NCBI GenBank assembly: GCA_932294295.1
Contig: OW028583.1
Span: 2,619,501-2,683,500, forward strand
DNA from: Alitta virens
Lineage: Eukaryota > Annelida > Polychaeta > Phyllodocida > Nereididae
Direction: 5' to 3'
Length of the DNA: 64,000 nt
Positions 58,099-64,000 of the stretch are shown piece after piece. The notes under the pieces are model-generated. The model saw only the letters and a program-made list of their open reading frames with translations. It had not been told where the DNA came from and made no database searches. The translations under genes were made by a program, and so were the position numbers. The number at the start of each line of letters is the position of its first letter. The stretch's first letter is position 1.

Positions 58099-59830
58099 TT
58101 AATTTTCAGACTGAATACAAGTGTTACAAAAGAACTGAGGATTGCCAAAGAAACGAAAATTATGATACTGGAGCTGCAAGGCTTCGGGAAGACAACTTAG
58201 ATGCATTACATGCATGCAACGTAAATTTCCACACTTGGCCGCATCAGTAATTGGATAAACAGAAAAATCATCAAGGGACATCATCAAAGTGCAAACATCG
58301 CAATGCAAGTCAAATGAGGACTGATTAATTACCGGACAATCAGGACATTGCCATTTAATGTCTGGATTTTCTAGACTAGACTCGCAACTGTTCAATGACC
58401 TAGCTCAAGGCAGTGCAAATGGACCCAATATTCGTCACAACTATCACAGCCTACCCAGATTGGTTCGTTCATGTCAGTACCCTCAGGCTTATAACATTTT
58501 TTGCATTCGATGTCATTGTTTGTCAGAGTCGGTCTATCAGTCCTTGTGGTGGCTTTAGACTTTAATTTTCTCTTGCTCTCCTTACCTTTCCCCTTACCTT
58601 TCCCCTTCCATGTAGCCTTCTTTTTGTGTGTTATTGTCGGTAGGTCATGTTCCATGTTCAGTTGGTGTGGCAGTCACAGTGTCATCAGTGTCTGCATAGT
58701 TATCACAGGGTTGTCAGTAAGTGTCTGGAGTTTTTTTTTACTGCAGTCGGTGTCATTTGGTGCAAGAAGCACTTGTGCAGCAATGGGATCTTTTATAAGT
58801 CCTTACTTAACCAAGGCATTATTGTTGATTATACATGTTATGCAAGGATTGATCCTACCACATTCACCACAGGGGTCAGAGGTCTGCATTTGTAATGGAG
58901 TGTTTCAATACATATGGAAATTTAGATTTACGGACTGTATTTCGATCCTTGTGTGATGAGACAGAGTTTGGATGCCAAATCATAAAATTCCTTTTTCAGT
59001 ATAAAAAAAAGTTGGTCCATAGGTTGCAAAAAATTTGTGGTGTTTGGTGGCAAAGTTAACATTTCTATATTATTATCACGAGCAAATTGCTGACCTCTGA
59101 CCCCTAGATGACGACTTGCATTGTCTAGAATAATCAGGACCTTTTTGCCTATTTTCTTCACGTAAGGTATAACTACAGTTTGTAGCCAAAGTAAAAATAG
59201 ACAACTGTTCATGAATCCAGATTCTGAGCTGGCCACTGGCCATTCGTAGATGTTGTCATTACGAAAGTCCTTCGGTATTGTCTTTTTGAATATGATGAAT
59301 TGATCAAGCATGTGTCCCGATGCTGAGGCGGTATGAACTGAAGTTATATGCTCTAATATGAACGGTTTCATTATGAAAGGGTTCTTCACACCTTTTTGGC
59401 ACACCATTTTCCGTTTGAACTGTTGTTGTTTACTCCACCCAGTCTCATTCATATTTAGCAGTTGCTCTGGGTTGTCAATAAAATTTACAGATTCTGACAG
59501 TGTCTTAACAAGATCAAATTAATCATCAATTGCTGCATGGCAAATCATTGTTGAGGCGCTGTTAATCAAGTTGGGTGTTCTTAAGACAAGGTTGTGGCGT
59601 TTCATGAACCTAAGAGACCATTTTTTTGGATCCTTGGGTGCCCAATTCTTATTTTCACGTGACAATATTTCCTGGGCAAATTGTGCAATTGTCCTTGTAT
59701 CTATGAAGAAACCTCTCTCTGACATGTACTTCGAGATCACGTTCTTGTTGGCGGGTGAGAATTGACGAGCTTGATGAAAATGTTGATGGTCTTTCATTTC
59801 GTACTATTGCTGCATACCTGCATGAAAGTA
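58099..59830 (-). pseudogene. pogo/Tigger-like DDE transposase with PHD-type fingers, broken
   Basis: The order on the minus strand is: a fragment IVRNERPSTFS in a different frame (about 59830-59760); a CENP-B/HTH-like part (FIDTRTIAQFAQEIL, WSLRFMKRHNL); an in-frame TAA at 59519-59521; and the DDE domain (59452-58928). That domain has ETGW, VLIILDNASRHLG and LPPNTTNFLQPMD. The first catalytic Asp of the pogo-type DET motif is Asn here (codon 59447-59449), while the second and third Asp are present. After frame changes near 58970-58930 come a Lys-rich linker (58620-58560) and a PHD finger (CKKC...CDSC...HLHC...CPDC) split by a frameshift at about 58392. A second Cys/His-rich segment then ends at 58099. 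At least one stop, several frameshifts and the lost Asp make it inactive. The terminal repeats of the element were not found. Confidence 0.82.
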
Positions 59831-59839
59831 AATAACAAT

Positions 59840-61426
59840 ATGATAGTCTCAGGTGATGATACCAGGGAGATACAGCCTCTTGCCATGTGATAACCTACAA
59901 GTATATGCTCTGTATATATGTTGCAGTAGGCCCTCCACTAAGATGTACCTAATGCACACATTGAGGTGTTCTTTTATTTTTATGTCGATCTAGTGGATGG
60001 GAGGTGTCACATATAGGTAATAACATATTTAGTAGTACAAGTCATCTGGAGAAGTCGAGAAAATAAAATTTAGGATTCAAATATAAAACACGTTTTCAAT
60101 TAACCATTTGTCTCACAAAAATCCCAGTAGTAGATAGTTTAGCCACATATTGACCAAAAAATTTTTCATATCCATTCTTGAGCAAGTTTAACATGATTAC
60201 CGTTACAGTTATAAAAACAGTGTTACATTTTACAGTTAAATACATTATTTTCATCTCTGTAAAAACGTCTGAACGGATTCTCGTTAATGGAATATCCGAG
60301 ATACTAAAGTAGGAAAGCCGCACATGCAGTATAGAAATATAACGGACATTATTTTGATCCTATAACATATTTACATTTAAAAGACACTTACTTCACATTA
60401 GGATCATGGAAACGCCTATCATGTTCACAAAGGGACGCTAAAACTGTATTTTAAAGCAAAGAAAATGAAAGGTATTTATTAATAGGTATCAATTGAGTCG
60501 TTTTCAGAGATGAATGGCGATTTGTTGATTTTGTTGGTGAGGAAGATGGTGTTATAAGATAAAGCAACTTAGTGAATGAGGACAAAAATGGTTTGTCAAC
60601 TTTTGCACAGTATCGAGATGATTATTTTATTTGGAATAGGCTGGACTTAATACAGTTATCTTGGAATTTTGATTTTTGATTTTTAATAGCTATTGTCACT
60701 CTGGATGATTAGCATCACCAACAAGTTTCGCCGAGGCTTTTGATTAAATAACCAAATTTTGTCCTTGTTCACCATTCGATATGCTAATTATTGGTTTTAA
60801 TAGTGGGTACCAAGCCAGGAGGGTGGCACACTTTGCTATATTATACGTTTGTACAAGAAATTCTCGCAGATTTTTTAAGAACTCTTTAAGTTCTTGTGAG
60901 GGCGACGGTGGCAAAAAATAACTTGTATAAAAAGATTGTGAATTGTATTTTCTGTTGTGAAATTTCATGCATTAAAACTAAACTATAACCATTGAAGACA
61001 ATTAGTCTTTTTATTTGAAAATATAGATTTGTTTTTTTGTACAATAAATAACATGTCATATCACAAAATCAGTAAAATTAAGTTCAGAGTCTGAACTTCA
61101 CACTTAAGTGATTAGCACTGTAAAGGACAGTACATAGAGTGCTCCGTTGTATTACTGCACCTTTTTTTTAATCGTGTGCAAAGTATAACAGGTGGCAGGA
61201 CCTGTCAGTCACAGTACGCCATCTAGTGGTAAACATCACGGTAATACAACCTCACGGTATCTGGTTAATTATTAAAAGAAGAGGCTACAATTATTCAACT
61301 ATTACATGACATTCTTGCAAGTCCCGTAGCCATTTTGCGGCTTTATCCACTTACGAAGCAGTCGAGCAGCATACATTGCGAACAGATTACCATTTCACAC
61401 TTATCTTATAAATTATTTCTACGGCA
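59840..61426. other. intergenic, nothing firmly recognised
   Basis: A short exon-like piece (minus strand, about 60450-60390, reading ASLCEHDRRFHDPNVK before a GTAAGT) stands out but has no partner I can recognise. Otherwise no gene or repeat was identified. Confidence 0.35.
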
Positions 61427-63974
61427 CTATGATGGTGATGATTGCTGCCCCATTCCAACCTTATCTTCCAAGTCCTGATAATAGTTTTTAATCGCGGCAA
61501 CTTCATGGTCATATTCTCTGTCCACTGCTTCACTCTTCACACACATGTTGTCGATGAAAACTCGCCACTCGTCTGCACGTTTAGACTTTTCTTCAAGTAG
61601 CCATTCCTCCTGCAAAGATGAAATCTGGTATAAAGTGATAATTCAACAGCATATGTGGAGAATTATACAAGCCTTTTACTCAATATGTAATGAAATTACA
61701 GTGCTTTCAAGCTAAAACAGACACAATAAATTGAACTAGGGTTGTTATCGATATGCTGTATATCGATGAATTGAGAAAATATCGAAAAAATTCATGTTTC
61801 AATTCTTTGTTTATCCTCTATAATTGCACATTTGTGCCATGATGAGCACTTGACTACACAGCCCCCACCCCAATTTGCAAACTGATTGCCTGCGAATTGG
61901 CTTAGTACATGGCCAAATGTGCCACGTGCGTTTTCCATGAGAAGGATAAACGCATGGTTTTTAGCTAATTATAATGAGGTGAAAACCATGCGTTTTCCAT
62001 GCGTTAAATCCTTCTCATGGAAAAGGCACGTGGCACATTTGGCCACGTATAGTCATCATATATTAAAGGTCAATGGTTTCACAATGACTTGGGAGATATA
62101 CTCCTGTAATTAGTGGATCCATTTCTAACGGGGAATGGTGATAATAATTTGCGCAGTTTAGCGATATTGCAATATCAGAAGTTGAATACTAATACGGATA
62201 TTTATATCAATGGCAACCCCCAAACGGAACCCAGGACCCTGAATGGATATAACTTACATTTCAGCCACTACACTCTGAATAGTTTACCCAAAATTAGGTG
62301 GTGATGGGTCACACAAAATTATCTATTATTTGACCTCAATTTACACTGAAAAGAGCAAAGACCATCATCGCAAATAAAAAATAATTAAAATTTTAAAGTG
62401 TTGCCTATCAGCCTATTTAACATCTTGAATATTCAAAATATGTACATGCAAATCATTGCAAAGGAGTTGCAACAAATTAAACAGAACCTACAACTGTTCT
62501 TAGTGAACTAGGGCCGGCCGCCTGAAAAAAAAGTTTGCAATTACTTTCTTCGAAAAAGTTCAGTCGGTAGGTCGTGGAGTTTTTATATTTATATTTAATA
62601 TTTTCCCCTTTCAAAAGCAAAAAAATTGAGTGTCCATTTATGCCTTAAAAGAATTCAGGTCGGGCCTTGTGAAGTCTGGTCGGTGGGAAATCGGAACAGT
62701 CAGTCTAGACCACCAAGCGTCCAAGCCGCTTGTAATTTACCACTGCAGACGACTTAAGGTTCTCTGTGCAAACTAAGGCCAGACTTTTTTTATTTTTCGT
62801 TTTACCATAATAAAATCTAGTTTGTGCATGTTTTTTGGGGTTTTTTTTTTTTCTGTAAAAACTGGCATAGGAGTGCTTTATCTGTCATCTTTATAATTAT
62901 TGTGCATATTAGATTACAATGGAAGCATGCAGAACTTGGCAATTTTGACCTTCTAATTGCAGTTGAGGTTCTCCAAGAAAGCTGTGATTTCACACCTCAG
63001 TATCAAAAGATATCAATTGTCAAAATCTCTTTGCTTCTGTGATTTGTCATTCTCGTTGTATGATTTTATTTTTGATTTTATTCTGAATCTGACATTGCCT
63101 GGTGGATAAAAATATCCGTAAACGAAAAATAAAAAAAAGTCTGTCCTAAACGACAAAATATACACCACCATCAAAAAATATTTATGACCAATTTGACCTC
63201 GCCCTCCAAAAATGTCCACTTGAGGAGCATGTGATTCACTAATTGGTCAAAATGATTATCATTATTTTTGGGAGAACGGTGAACATAATATTTGATACCT
63301 TTGGGCTTCTCTCCCTCTCTTCCAACACTTCTTGGCATTTCTTGTCAGCTTTTTTCACTGAGCAATAAAATAAAGCAAGACACAATTATTACATTGCCGT
63401 TTCTATAAGGCCACATTTATTTGCCTATTAGCTGTAGGATCATCTCAGGTCAATTTTCAATGAGTCAGTCGGTCAAAAATCCCAGAATAAAATAAAATTT
63501 CATTTTCTGGAAGCAAGTCTAGCTGCCTTCTACGCATAGCTAGTATCACGGAGAAGCCAGACTTGTTTTGGGAAGATGCATGTGCTATTACTAATTAGGC
63601 ATGTTATTTCATTTTTCTGTCAGCACATTTTTCCTCATTACAGGTGGATTCGAGAAGCTAAAAATTTATTAAGTGTTTCCAAAATACGATAATCAGTACA
63701 GCCAAAAAAACAACAACAGGATAAAAGATGTTTTTCAACGAGTCTATAACGAAAGTGTCAAAGAGGACAATTAAGATTGTCTATGTAATCAGTCTTATCA
63801 TGTCATACACCAAACATTAGGAATTTTATGTTTTCCATACTTACGGCTCTCAATGAGTTTAGGAAGGCATTCGTGCATAGTATTACAGCTTTCAGGAATC
63901 ATATTATTGCTCATTGTTTCGACATTTTGCTGGGCAGTGTTCAGCCGAGTCAGCTCACGATCTTGTCTCTTTTC
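61427..63974 (-). CDS. BLOC1S5: BLOC-1 subunit 5 (muted), C-terminal part
   Basis: BLOC1S5 is a coiled-coil subunit of BLOC-1, which sorts cargo from endosomes to lysosome-related organelles. Three coding exons are present in transcript order: 63974-63845, 63357-63299, 61609-61427 (372 nt, 123 codons plus stop). The 5' exons lie beyond the right edge; the vertebrate protein is about 187 aa. Matches to the family: EKRQDRELTRLN (vertebrate EKR-REM-VLEN), NTMHECLPKL and the C-terminal DEWRVFIDN...DREY helix. The phases join cleanly, with codon CTG split between the first two exons. The sequence is highly helical and charged, as expected of BLOC-1 subunits. Similarity is moderate, so the assignment rests on order and length as well as residues. 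Confidence 0.82.
61738..62221. mobile_element. non-autonomous element with AGGGTTGTTATCGATAT-type ends
   Basis: In BLOC1S5 intron, directly upstream of the last exon. The left end AGGGTTGTTATCGATAT and the complement of the right end (GGGGTTGCCATTGATAT) match at most positions. Its right half resembles 22975-23160. The centre is the long palindrome at 61907-62048. Confidence 0.65.
61907..62048. repeat. ~142-bp palindrome, ~50-bp arms
   Basis: The left arm starts ACATGGCCAAATGTGCCACG and the right arm ends with its near-complement CGTGGCACATTTGGCCACGT. Pairing continues through TTTTCCATGAGAAGGAT to CGCATGG, with an unpaired centre near 61970. Confidence 0.88.
62515..62702 (+). mobile_element. 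GGCCGACTG-family MITE, third copy
   Basis: In a BLOC1S5 intron. It shares CCTGAAAAAAAAGTTTGCAA, GTTCAGTCGGTAGGTCG, TTTTCCCC, AAAGCAAAAAAATTGAG, TGTCCATTT and TCAGGTCGGGCCTT with 22507-22730. Its termini are eroded. Confidence 0.7.
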
Positions 63975-64000
63975 CTGAAAAATTATACTAACTTAGTTAT

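Noticed and set aside
58501..58956. 151-codon plus-strand frame rich in Leu/Phe
   Set aside because: Antisense of the transposase linker and finger region on the other strand.
60390..60450. Exon-like piece reading ASLCEHDRRFHDPNVK before GTAAGT on the minus strand
   Set aside because: A single short segment with no recognisable family or joining partner; mentioned only within the intergenic entry.

Overview
The window is nuclear DNA of an invertebrate animal. It is AT-rich, has spliced genes with ordinary GT-AG introns, and is packed with short non-autonomous DNA transposons, minisatellites and poly-G/poly-C tracts. The gene set (a complete NPC1, UQCC1, UQCRB, HS1BP3 and BLOC1S5) is metazoan. 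The style of repeats and the presence of a pogo-type transposase with PHD fingers fit a marine invertebrate (echinoderm, hemichordate, lancelet or mollusc). I cannot narrow this down from sequence alone.

Layout. Positions 1-4641 are intergenic: a 60-bp tandem array, a tRNA-SINE fragment and two near-identical copies of a ~400-bp repeat. Positions 4642-10656 (+) hold UQCC1 (9 coding exons, 287 aa), the mitochondrial complex III assembly chaperone. It converges tail-to-tail with NPC1 (14874-39559, minus strand, 26 coding exons, 1344 aa), the lysosomal cholesterol exporter. NPC1 introns carry most of the mobile elements and a ~0.9-kb satellite of 22-bp units. Positions 39560-47038 are intergenic: MITEs, a field of PstI-centred palindromes, a SINE and a TTAGGG-like minisatellite. 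UQCRB (47142-51619, minus, 4 exons, 109 aa), a structural subunit of complex III, is divergent from HS1BP3 (51862-55697, plus, 7 exons, 345 aa), a PX-domain protein. Only 242 bp separate the two start codons, so they probably share a promoter. Positions 57.1-57.9 kb hold unidentified exon-like segments, and 58.1-59.8 kb hold a broken pogo/Tigger-like transposase with C-terminal PHD-type fingers. The right edge holds the last three coding exons of BLOC1S5 (61427-63974, minus), which continues outside the window.

Functionally the genes fall into two themes: respiratory complex III (UQCC1 assembly factor, UQCRB subunit) and endolysosome biology (NPC1, BLOC1S5, the phosphoinositide-binding-type protein HS1BP3). 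Exon boundaries were worked out by hand from reading-frame continuity and splice signals. Every intron accepted is GT-AG, and the phases add up to complete open frames.

The repeat families recur across the window. The best defined are a hAT-like family ending in TAGTGATG with 8-bp target duplications, a GCGGACCC-ended MITE family (four full copies), a poly-G/C-tracted element (five copies), a CACCCTTT-ended MITE (two copies), a GGCCGACTG-ended MITE (three copies) and a Tc1-like MITE with TA duplication.
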